Part shown: positions 1-8,900 of the stretch, piece by piece
Numbering within the stretch: position 1 is the first letter of the stretch
Layout of the letters: the number at the start of each line of letters is the position of its first letter
From: Mycoavidus cysteinexigens
GTDB lineage: Bacteria; Pseudomonadota; Gammaproteobacteria; Burkholderiales; Burkholderiaceae
DNA: 64,000 bases
Assembly: GCF_003966915.1 (NCBI RefSeq)
Contig: NZ_AP018150.1
Coordinates: 1,116,001-1,180,000, forward strand
Reading direction: 5' to 3'
Position numbers and translations under genes: made by a program
Notes under the pieces: model-generated
Databases searched by the model: none
Told to the model about the DNA's origin: nothing
The model's input: the letters and a program-made list of their open reading frames with translations, nothing else

Positions 1-1
1 A

Positions 2-3000
2 TCGGCCACGGTTGATGCAGGCGGTCAGCTTTTGATCAATACCTTTCGGTTAATCAATAAAACCGCTTATTTTAAAACCCGAGAACGGGTGGTGGATGAG
101 CAATTCATTATAGAAGTTCAACCCGAAGGTTCGACCCAGCGTTATCGCCTTGACCAACTTGCATGGGACGCTAGCAAGGGAGGCCGCCAGGTGGTGAAAG
201 ATGGCACTGCGGGCTCTTTCGCTGACTATACTGAGTACGGCTTTATGCGTATTGTAAAAGATACGGTGGTCGAAGAATGTGCACCTGCGACGATCCAGGC
301 AGGTGGGGACATCACCCTGTCTGGCCGGGTGTTGAATGACAAAAGCAAGTTGATTGCAGGTGGAGCAATCCGTCCCCTGGATCATACGTTCGAGATGGAA
401 GACAATCGCGATGCGGTTAACACGATTACCCAAACGGATATAGGTCTATCCCGCTATACGCATAGTGAGTGGCACGGTTACCTTAGAGGGCGGGACCGCA
501 CGTATAGCGCCTTTATCGACTATCGGCTTTCTTCTACGGAACAGCGTAAATTGGATCTCACCCTGCAAGCAGAGGGTGGAATCGTTCAGCATGAAAATCC
601 GGATTTATTGAGAATACAGGCGCACGATATGAGTGGCGCTATGAGGGTGCGAGATGCCAGCCAAAATGGCTTGATGGTCCCATCATTGCCAACAAGCGGC
701 ATGCATATTGTGCAAACTGCGCCTGAGCATTCTGTTTTAGTTGAGATTGATCCGCGCTTTCATCATGCTGGAGCGTTTCTTTCAAGTAACTATCTGTTAG
801 ATTTGCTTGGCATTAACCCGAGAAATGCGCCCAAACGTCTGGGCGGTGGTTTTTATGAACAGCAGCTCATACGTGCTCAAAGCATTGCCTTGACTGGACA
901 GTATGCACTGTCTTACTCAAGGAATCAAAGAGCCGAATACCAGGCTTTAATGAGAGCCGGCGCAGAATATGCACAGCTGGCGCAGCTTGAGTTAGGCGCG
1001 CCATTGACGGCTGAGCAACAGGCGTTATTACCCTACGATATGGTCTGGTTAGTGAGCCAAACCGTCAGGTTGCCTGATGGATCGAAACAAATCGTACTCG
1101 CGCCTAAAGTGTATTTGTCAGGCGCGTGCGCCTATCGCCCACAGCTAGGCGGCTCCGGCATCGCCGCCAGCGAGATTGATTTAGTCAGCCAGGGCGTGAT
1201 TAAAAATGCCGGTACGATGATTAGCACGGGGAAAATTCATCTTGACGCGCAAAATATTGATAATCGGCGCGGCACCATTGTAAGTCTGGACCGGATTGCT
1301 TTACATGCGAACGAAGATATAGACGGCCGTGCTGGCGTATTTGCCGGTCAACAACTCTCCTTGCAGGCTGAACGGGATATTCATCTGGAAAGCCAAACCC
1401 GGACAACGTATGCTGCTAGCGGTAGTGTGACCACATTAGACGGGCTGACCCATATTCAGGCTGAGCAACTGGAAGTCAGGGCCAAGAGAAACCTTGATTT
1501 GGCAGCAGCTCGTGTTGAAGTCAGCCAGGCCGCTATTTTAGAAGCGGGACATGATCTAAACTTGGGCACAGCCGAGACAGCGACGCAGCAGCAATTGATA
1601 TGGGATGCGCGTAACTCGTTGAGCCAAAGCAGAAAAACAGAAGTCGGCGCTCACATTCAAACAGGCGCTTCACTTGAGCTTAAGGCAGGGCATGATTTCA
1701 ATGCAGCTGGCACATATGTGAGCGTCGGAGGCGATCTCTCTATCCAGGCTGGACGGGATATTAATCTTGAAGCGGCGTATGAAGAACAGGCTTTTGCAGA
1801 ATCCCATTATCATGAATTTGATCATTTGTTTTCTTCTTCGAGTGAATTAACCCAGACTAAGCAACGCGGAAAACAGGCGCTAAGCGGCCTTTTTTCAGGC
1901 GATAAGGTCGAATTAAAAGCGGGGCGGAATTTAAATGCGGTGGGTTCCAAGATCCTCAGTGAGCAACGTACCGATTTGTCCGCAGGTCAAGATGTTGTGC
2001 TCGATTCCGCTACGCAGATTGCCGAGGCCAGCCATTATACGGTGACGCGGCGCTCAGGGCTGTTGGATGCGGGCCATTTCGGTTATGCGGTAGGTGAGCG
2101 TGAACAGAAGAGCCAGGTAGAAAGCGAGCATACGCCCCAAGTTGGGACAATGATTGGCAGCGTATCAGGCGATGTTTATGTCAAGGCAGGTAATGAATAT
2201 CGGCAAAGCGGTAGTCAGCTGGTTGTGCCGGCAGGGGATATTAAGATACAGGCAGCCAAAGGCAAGATAGATGCGGCCTATGAGCAGGGACAGATCTGGC
2301 AGCACAGTGAATACCATCAATCAGGTTTGATGGCCTCGTTGAGTGCGCCGGTGATTGCGGCGGCGCAAACGAATCATCAAATGCTGCAAGCCAGTCCCCA
2401 AGCCAGCGATCCACGGATGCAAGCTTTAGCAGCGGGTGCGGGGGCACTGGCGACAAAAAATGCCTACGATGCGATCAAAATGGATCCAAAGGCCGCGGGT
2501 GGTGCGACAGTAAGCGTGATGATTGGTGAAGACCATTGTGAAACCGAGCAGATGCAGCTGAGCAAGACAGCGCTGAACAGCACGCTGGCGGCCGGTGGCA
2601 ATATATCGATCCAGATCAGTGGCTTAGGGGAAGAATCCACGCTGGATCTGATTGGCCCTCGTATAGTGGCAAAACAGGATATTGCACTGAACGTAGAAGG
2701 CCGACTGAATGTAGAAGCTGCGCCGAATAGTCTAATTGAGCAGAGTCAGCAGCGTAGTCAGAGCAGCGCCGTGGGGATGGCGGCAACGCTTGGCAGCCAG
2801 AGCTCAATAGGCGCTTCAATGGCAGTCAGTGCCGGCCATGGTCATGCCGATGAGGCGCAAATCAACTATACGCCGGCCTTGATCCAGGCGGGGGGCAGGC
2901 TGATGCTCAATGCGCAAAGCGATGTACGCTTAAAAGGTGCGCAGATTGCAGCAGAGCAGGTGAAAGCCCAGATTGAGGGGGATCTTGAAATAGAAAGTGT

Positions 3001-4981
3001 GCAAGACACAGCGACTTACCATAGTCATTCTCAAAGTATCAGCGGCAGTGCGAGCGCGGGGCCGTCTTCAGCAGTCAGCCTGCATTTCTCACAACGCAGG
3101 ATGGATAGTCATTATCTGAGTGCTGCAGAGCAGGCGGGGATTCAGGCCGGAGATGGGGGCTTTCAGATCACGGTCAAGGGTGATACGAAGCTTTTAGGCA
3201 GCGTGATTGCAGGGAGTGATCAGGCGGTGCGAGAAGGAAGGAACACGCTGACAACAGCGACCTTGCAAATATCCGACCTGACGAATCAGGCGAATTATGA
3301 TGCAACAAGTATTAGTTTAGGGGCTGGGTATAGTAAAAATGGCAAAGGGGTGGGTTCGAAACAATCGGGAGAAGTCACAACGCCTGCGCATAGTGGCAAT
3401 CAGTTGGCGAGCCGAGGTGGGATAACGCCGGCAATTCCGCTTGTGATCGGTGCTTCGGGTGAGGCGAGGTCAATGACCCGCAGTGCGATCAGTGGTGCGG
3501 AGATTGTCATTACGGATGAAGCTCGGCAGATAGAGCTGACGGGGCAGAGTGCAGCAAAGACGATAGCGGGTTTGAACCGTAATGTGGCGCAGAGTCATCA
3601 GGCGTTAGCGCCGATTTTTGATCGGAATCAGATTGAGGTGGGTTTTGATATCGTCAATGCATTGGGTCGGGAAGCGGGGACGTTTGTCTTGAATAGGGTC
3701 AGGGAGGCTGATCATAAGATTGAACAAGCCGAGCGTTTGGAAGTACTAGCTGGTAATGAGTCGATGCCTGTGCAGCAGCAGGAATTAATCGAAGCAGCGG
3801 CAGAGTTGCGCGAGCAAGCGCAGATCTTAAATAAGCAATGGGGAGCAGGCGGAACCTACCGCCGAATCGTCACTGCGCTGACGGCAGCGGCATCGGGCAA
3901 TGTGACGGGGACGGCTGCAGAATTCACCCAAGCAGCGGCGCTGAATTATCTGCAAAGTTTAGGCGCAGAAAAAATCAAGCATATTGCGGATAACTTGAAT
4001 AACGAAACGACTCGTGCTGCGTTGCATGGGGCATTGGCTTATGGCAGTGCAGTCGCACGGGGGCAATCGGGTGGCTCAGCCGCCTTAGGCGCGAGTGCAA
4101 GTGTATTGGTGAATAATCTGTTAGGTCCTGTAGACGAATTTTCTGAAGAAGAGAAAGAAGCGCGCAAGAGTTTAGTTACCAGCCTGGTGGTGGGGCTTGC
4201 GGATGCAGGAGGGGCAGATGCGACCTCTGCGCAGAATGCGGCGCAGATTGAGATAGAAAATAATGCCATAGCGCTGGCGGCGGCGCCGTTAGTGGTAACC
4301 CCACCTGGGTTTATTTTTTTAGGCGCGTTGGCTGCGGGCATAGTGGTAGGGAGTGCTTATGAATGGTATAAAAAAGATCGAGCAAATAATGTAGAGCAAC
4401 CCGGAGAGGATGAGGATCAGATAGTACAACCGGCTCCACCGCCAATGGTCATGCCTATGGAGCCACAGCAGCCGTTCCAGATTCCCGGCAGGGCATGGCA
4501 TCAGGATGAAGAAGTGCTGCTTGAAGGCATGCCGAATCAATCTGGAGAGCATATCGTTCAACCTTTAGTGATGCCAAGGGAAGTTCAATCAGCAGGTAAT
4601 GTGATGGTGAGGCCGCTTGGTGAGGAGTTGGATATATTTGACACGGTTATTTTTAGTAAGGGGGTTAAAGAAGAAAAAACTGATGAGCGGTTAGTAAATA
4701 AAATATTTGGTGGTAATCGCACTAGTTTAGAAAATATTACATCTAGAGGAACCAAGGTGGAAAGCATCCCGGATGGAACGAGGACTACAGCAGATGCAGA
4801 TTTCGATGCGCTTGGCTTAAGTGATATCCGTGCTATTGATACAAATTACGGCCAAGGGCGGGTTGGAAATCTACCTGATGGGACAACTGTTATTGTTCGC
4901 CCAAGCCGTGATGGGAGGCCAACTATTGAGTTTCAATCATCTAATAGGACTATAAGGGAGATACGTTATGGCCGTCCATGA
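2..4981 (+). CDS. CdiA-like filamentous haemagglutinin, 3' part (5' end outside window)
   Basis: The frame is open to the left edge of the window, so this is the C-terminal ~1660 residues of a longer exoprotein. It is dominated by haemagglutinin-type beta-helix repeats with recurring AGxDL/AGRDI turns (LEAGHDLNLG, LKAGHDFNAAG, IQAGRDINLEA). Around nt 4246-4265 it reads IEIENN, resembling the VENN junction of CdiA proteins. A hydrophobic stretch and a proline-rich linker follow (nt 4270-4500). The last ~105 residues form a distinct tip with the phrase NLPDGTTVIVRPSRDGRP. From about nt 4620 the DNA becomes much more AT-rich, consistent with an exchanged toxin module. By family knowledge, such proteins are two-partner-secreted contact-dependent inhibition toxins. 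I do not recognise the activity of the tip. The 5' region and a cdiB transporter gene are not in the window. Confidence 0.85.
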   Translation, partial: SATVDAGGQLLINTFRLINKTAYFKTRERVVDEQFIIEVQPEGSTQRYRLDQLAWDASKGGRQVVKDGTAGSFADYTEYGFMRIVKDTVVEECAPATIQAGGDITLSGRVLNDKSKLIAGGAIRPLDHTFEMEDNRDAVNTITQTDIGLSRYTHSEWHGYLRGRDRTYSAFIDYRLSSTEQRKLDLTLQAEGGIVQHENPDLLRIQAHDMSGAMRVRDASQNGLMVPSLPTSGMHIVQTAPEHSVLVEIDPRFHHAGAFLSSNYLLDLLGINPRNAPKRLGGGFYEQQLIRAQSIALTGQYALSYSRNQRAEYQALMRAGAEYAQLAQLELGAPLTAEQQALLPYDMVWLVSQTVRLPDGSKQIVLAPKVYLSGACAYRPQLGGSGIAASEIDLVSQGVIKNAGTMISTGKIHLDAQNIDNRRGTIVSLDRIALHANEDIDGRAGVFAGQQLSLQAERDIHLESQTRTTYAASGSVTTLDGLTHIQAEQLEVRAKRNLDLAAARVEVSQAAILEAGHDLNLGTAETATQQQLIWDARNSLSQSRKTEVGAHIQTGASLELKAGHDFNAAGTYVSVGGDLSIQAGRDINLEAAYEEQAFAESHYHEFDHLFSSSSELTQTKQRGKQALSGLFSGDKVELKAGRNLNAVGSKILSEQRTDLSAGQDVVLDSATQIAEASHYTVTRRSGLLDAGHFGYAVGEREQKSQVESEHTPQVGTMIGSVSGDVYVKAGNEYRQSGSQLVVPAGDIKIQAAKGKIDAAYEQGQIWQHSEYHQSGLMASLSAPVIAAAQTNHQMLQASPQASDPRMQALAAGAGALATKNAYDAIKMDPKAAGGATVSVMIGEDHCETEQMQLSKTALNSTLAAGGNISIQISGLGEESTLDLIGPRIVAKQDIALNVEGRLNVEAAPNSLIEQSQQRSQSSAVGMAATLGSQSSIGASMAVSAGHGHADEAQINYTPALIQAGGRLMLNAQSDVRLKGAQIAAEQVKAQIEGDLEIESVQDTATYHSHSQSISGSASAGPSSAVSLHFSQRRMDSHYLSAAEQAGIQAGDGGFQITVKGDTKLLGSVIAGSDQAVREGRNTLTTATLQISDLTNQANYDATSISLGAGYSKNGKGVGSKQSGEVTTPAHSGNQLASRGGITPAIPLVIGASGEARSMTRSAISGAEIVITDEARQIELTGQSAAKTIAGLNRNVAQSHQALAPIFDRNQIEVGFDIVNALGREAGTFVLNRVREADHKIEQAERLEVLAGNESMPVQQQELIEAAAELREQAQILNKQWGAGGTYRRIVTALTAAASGNVTGTAAEFTQAAALNYLQSLGAEKIKHIADNLNNETTRAALHGALAYGSAVARGQSGGSAALGASASVLVNNLLGPVDEFSEEEKEARKSLVTSLVVGLADAGGADATSAQNAAQIEIENNAIALAAAPLVVTPPGFIFLGALAAGIVVGSAYEWYKKDRANNVEQPGEDEDQIVQPAPPPMVMPMEPQQPFQIPGRAWHQDEEVLLEGMPNQSGEHIVQPLVMPREVQSAGNVMVRPLGEELDIFDTVIFSKGVKEEKTDERLVNKIFGGNRTSLENITSRGTKVESIPDGTRTTADADFDALGLSDIRAIDTNYGQGRVGNLPDGTTVIVRPSRDGRPTIEFQSSNRTIREIRYGRP

Positions 4982-5399
4982 GTTAGTAAAAATAGAGGCT
5001 GATATAGGATATAAACTTAAGTTACTACTCTATTCCGAACAGCAATTTGATTATGTGGAAATCCGTAAACTCGGATGGGAAATTTTTTATATAGATGATA
5101 AAGCAATTTTTGACGAAGAATCAACTCACTTTGAAGAGGCAATGAGAAAATTTGGATGTGACTCTTTTTTTGTTGCGACAACTCTCAATATTTTATCTGA
5201 TTTTAGTAATATTAAAGCTATTAAATTTCCGTCTAATAAATATTCTATTGAAAAATTCCAAAATGCTAGTGAATTTGAAATGAGTCTTAACGATTGTTTG
5301 ATTTTTTCAATTCCTACTAATTTTGCAATATTAAGAACAGGAGAGGTTTTGTATACCCTTTATGCAGGGCCTTCTACTTTTACTGCGTGTTTTAAATAA
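4968..5399 (+). CDS. Candidate immunity protein (CdiI-like), 143 aa
   Basis: The ATG at 4968 lies inside the end of the upstream toxin gene (14-nt overlap, different frame). GGAG lies at the right distance upstream, so translation is probably coupled. The product is small and soluble, with no signal peptide or membrane segment, and the gene is AT-rich like the toxin tip. Its place directly behind a CdiA C-terminus is where immunity proteins are encoded. I recognise no family by sequence, so the immunity role is inferred from position. It would neutralise the adjacent tip in the cytoplasm. Confidence 0.6.
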   Translation: MAVHELVKIEADIGYKLKLLLYSEQQFDYVEIRKLGWEIFYIDDKAIFDEESTHFEEAMRKFGCDSFFVATTLNILSDFSNIKAIKFPSNKYSIEKFQNASEFEMSLNDCLIFSIPTNFAILRTGEVLYTLYAGPSTFTACFK

Positions 5400-5439
5400 A
5401 TATCAATTTTTGATAAACCGTAAAATCTGTATTTAGTAA

Positions 5440-5775
5440 AGAGCGAAAAAAGCCAATAAAGACAAGGAGTATGTTCCGAATGCCGGATCTGTGGATCAGA
5501 TGGATGATTTTTTTAATGAAACAGAGCTGGAGAGGACGCTGAATCACATATCTAATCCTACTAAAGAAATTTTTAACGGAGCAAAATTATACAAAGCAAT
5601 CGATAAAATTAAAGGCGTAATAAGAATGGGCGACTTTTTTTACATAGATACAGCTCTCATGAATCATTTGGAAGTTTTTGACAGTATTAAAGAATTCAGC
5701 CATGTTTTAAAATTTGATGGCACAGTTAATCGAGACAAGACTGATAAAGCAAAAGGCAGAAAAGTGAGTAAATGA
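5440..5775 (+). pseudogene. Orphan CdiA/Rhs-type toxin-tip fragment
   Basis: An open frame runs from just after a TAA at 5437 to the TGA at 5775, with no good start at its beginning. A GTG at 5491 is the first plausible start, and it has no ribosome site. The translated text opens with a junction-like KKANKDKEYVPNAG and continues with a compact domain (NHLEVFD, LKFDGTVN, KGRK near the C-terminus). That resembles the terminal nuclease-type domain of polymorphic toxins. CdiA loci commonly keep displaced C-terminal modules downstream of the active one. No immunity gene follows. The exact toxin family is not established. Confidence 0.5.
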
Positions 5776-5799
5776 AATTTATATTGGATTTTAATAGAT

Positions 5800-5994
5800 T
5801 CAAAGCGTGCCATATGGAATTCGCTTTGTGTGATTCATAGACATCGTTTCAATTAAAATAGAAGGATGGATATCGTCCATCAATTCATAGGCAAATGTCG
5901 GTTTGGCAACGCTTGTGTAGCCCGTCCCCTCCCTAGGGTTTATAAGCCCGTCCCGGAGCATATTGCGCACGAGCCGAGCCGCTCCGGGGTTCAA
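5800..5994 (-). CDS. Small hypothetical ORF, 64 aa, coupled to the NACHT-WD40 gene
   Basis: It begins with a TTG overlapping the TGA stop of the large NACHT-WD40 gene (TTGA arrangement) on the same strand, so it could be made by reinitiation. The sequence (LVRNMLRDGLINPREGTGY, then ELMDDIHPSILIE) has no motif I know. It may be the decayed 3' end of a longer gene rather than a functional product. There is no independent ribosome site. Confidence 0.2.
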   Translation of the reverse strand: MNPGAARLVRNMLRDGLINPREGTGYTSVAKPTFAYELMDDIHPSILIETMSMNHTKRIPYGTL

Positions 5995-8900
5995 ATCCCG
6001 AAAGGGATTTCTTCGGAAGACATCACCGCACCTCCCTGTTGGAGCAGGCGGGCATTCATCGAGCTCAAGCGCTCTGAGGGTTCAATGGGGGGTATAACGG
6101 ACGCGCCCCTAACGGTTAACTTGGCCTGATAGGAAGTCCAACTTAAAATAACCCGAATGCGGCTGCCTTCCTGTTCTATTTGCCATAGGCGAACCGCTTT
6201 ATCTTCTCCTCCTATGGCTAGCATAGGATAACCTTTTGCCGCTTCCTCCTCCTGCCACGCAACCGAACGAACAGGACCATTACAATCTTCAATGGTCGCT
6301 ACACATTCTCCTGAGCCCAACCATAGCTTAATTCTGCCATCCCACCCCCCGGAAGCGAGCCAATTCGAGTCTGGCGAAAAACTCACACTCGTCACAGCAC
6401 TATTATGCGGATATGTGCACACCGCACCACGCGTTGCGCTCTCTACACTCCATAGATTCACATTCTGGTCATCACTCCCAGAAGCGAGCCATTTCGAGTC
6501 TGGCGAGAAACTCACGCTATTCACACTAGCGCTATGCCCTTTATATGTATGGCCACGCATTTCGCTCCTCTCTATGCTCCATAGCCTCACACTGTTGTCT
6601 GAGCTCCCAGAAGCGAGCCAATTCGAGTCTGGCGAGAAACTCACACTAGTCACGACACCACTGTGCCAATACATCTCCACTGGGTCACGCATTGCGCTCC
6701 CTACGCACCATATCTTCACACTGTTGTCTGAGCTCCCTGAAGCGAGCCACTGCCCGTCTCGAGAAAGACTCACACTCGTCACACCAGAATTATGCCGTCC
6801 AACCGTGTGGCCATGCCTTGCATTCTCTACGCTCCATAGCCTCACACTTTGGTCATCGCTCCCAGAAGCAAGCTGCTTCCCCTTTCGAGAAAAACTCACA
6901 CTCGTCACACTAGCCCGATGCCCTTCATACGTATGCGCTAGACTATATGTTGCGCTCGCTAAACTCCATAGCTTCACACTCTCGTCAGAACTCGCAGAAG
7001 CAAGCCACCGCCCGTCTCGAGAAAAACTCACACTCGTCACACGAGCCCGATGCCCTTCATATGTATGCGACGGCAGGCCACACGTTGCGGGCGCTACGCT
7101 CCATAGCCTTACACTGTGGCCTGAACTCCCAGAAACAAGCCAATCCCCGTTTTGAGAAAAACTCACGCTCATCACTCTGGCATGCCCTTCATACGTATGC
7201 GGCGGCAGGCCACGCGTTGCGGGTGCTGCACTCCATAACTTCACGCTTCCGTCATCACTCCCAGAAGCGAGCCAATTCCCGTCTTCCGAAAAACTCACAC
7301 TCGTCACACCAGAACTATGCCCTTCATACCTATGCAGCAGGCCACGCGTTGCGGGTGCTGCACTCCATAACTTCACGCTTCCGTCATCACTCCCAGAAGC
7401 AAGCCAATTCCCGTCTTCCGAAAAACTCACATTCGTCACACCAGAACTATGCCCTTCGTACGTATGCAGCAGGCCACGCGTTGCGGGTGCTGCACTCCAT
7501 AACTTCACGCTTCCGTCATCACTCCCAGAAGCAAGCCAATTCCCGTCTTCCGAAAAACTCACATTCGTCACACCAGAACTATGCCCTTCATACCTATGCA
7601 GCAGGCCACGCGTTGCGGGTGCTGCACTCCATAACTTCAAGCTTCCGTCATCGCCCCCAGAAGCAAGCCACTGCCCGTCTCGAGAAAGACTCACGCTGGT
7701 CACACCCACACCAGCATGCCCTTCGTACGTATGCGGCGGCAGGCCACGCGTTGCGGGCGCTACGCTCCATAACTTCACACTTCCGTCATCGCTCCCAGAA
7801 GCGAGCCACTGCCCGTCTTGAGAAAAGCTCACACTCGTCACACTAGCCCGATGCCCCTCATACGTGTCCAACAGCTCTAAGCTCTCAGCCTCATACAATT
7901 GAATCCAACCCTCTTCTGTGCCAACCGCCAACCAACCTCCATTGGGCGAATACGTGCAAGCACGAACCTCGGCCCCCACCTTTAAAGTGGGCTTTTCTCC
8001 AAATTCAACGCCAGCTAGCTTCGTTCCGTGCAATTGTGCGCCCCGTAACCATGCCCCTTGCAAGTTAACGCCACTTAAATCTGCCCCGTTGAACTTGGTA
8101 TGGTCAAATATCCCATAGCTTAGATCCGCCCCAGCCGCCCATATTTCACTAAAATCTTTTGCACTAAACGGCACTCCTGCCCGGACCAGAATAGTCAGCG
8201 TATTCGCCGAGGCGATTTGCATATCCTCCCGCTTCGAGTAGTGCTCAATAAAATTCAGTAACTGCGCTTTAAATTCTGGCTCCTGCCGCACGCGCTCGAC
8301 TAAAAAGTCGAGAACGGCCGGGTCCTTCACCAGGCTCTGGTTCAGTAATACGGTTTTCTTCACCAATGATAATTCCAGCTTCGACTCCCATATCGAGCGC
8401 GCTACAAAATAATCCCTTATCGATTTATGGATAAACTTGTACTGATCGCCTTGGTGTATCAGCGGAGCATTCAGGCGCATCAGTGAAGTATTTAGGCGCA
8501 TCAATTCCGTCATGACATCGCCATCCCCCAAAAACTCATCGCGCCAGTCTGGCTGCTGCGATGCGATGTTAGCCTCTTCCCAGGGGGCATGCTCTGCAGC
8601 CACATAGGTAGTCACCTCATCCCTGGCACGGTATAGGGCGGTTGCAAACCGTTTGCTGAAGTCAACACTGTTTATGACAAAATTTGGGGTTAATTCAATC
8701 GATCCAAGACGCTGTTGCGAGCGCTTAAACCAGTCCTGAACAAACCGGTCATAGAGTGCAATACGCGTAAATGGCAGCCAATCACCGGGCTTGGATAGCC
8801 CGCTCAACGCCATTTTGAGCACAAACGGGTTACTAACCAGCGTACTTAAATCCGACCGCTTGAGCCTTGTTTTATATTCATCAGCAGTCCACTCAGATTG

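Noticed and set aside
5866-6129. Plus-strand 87-codon frame overlapping the end of the NACHT-WD40 gene
   Set aside because: No ribosome site and no family resemblance; the second half is antisense to the real gene.
6292-7846. Long plus-strand open frames rich in Ser/His opposite the WD40 array
   Set aside because: They lie antisense to the NACHT-WD40 gene and their repetitive text follows from the 132-bp repeats; there is no ribosome site or family resemblance.
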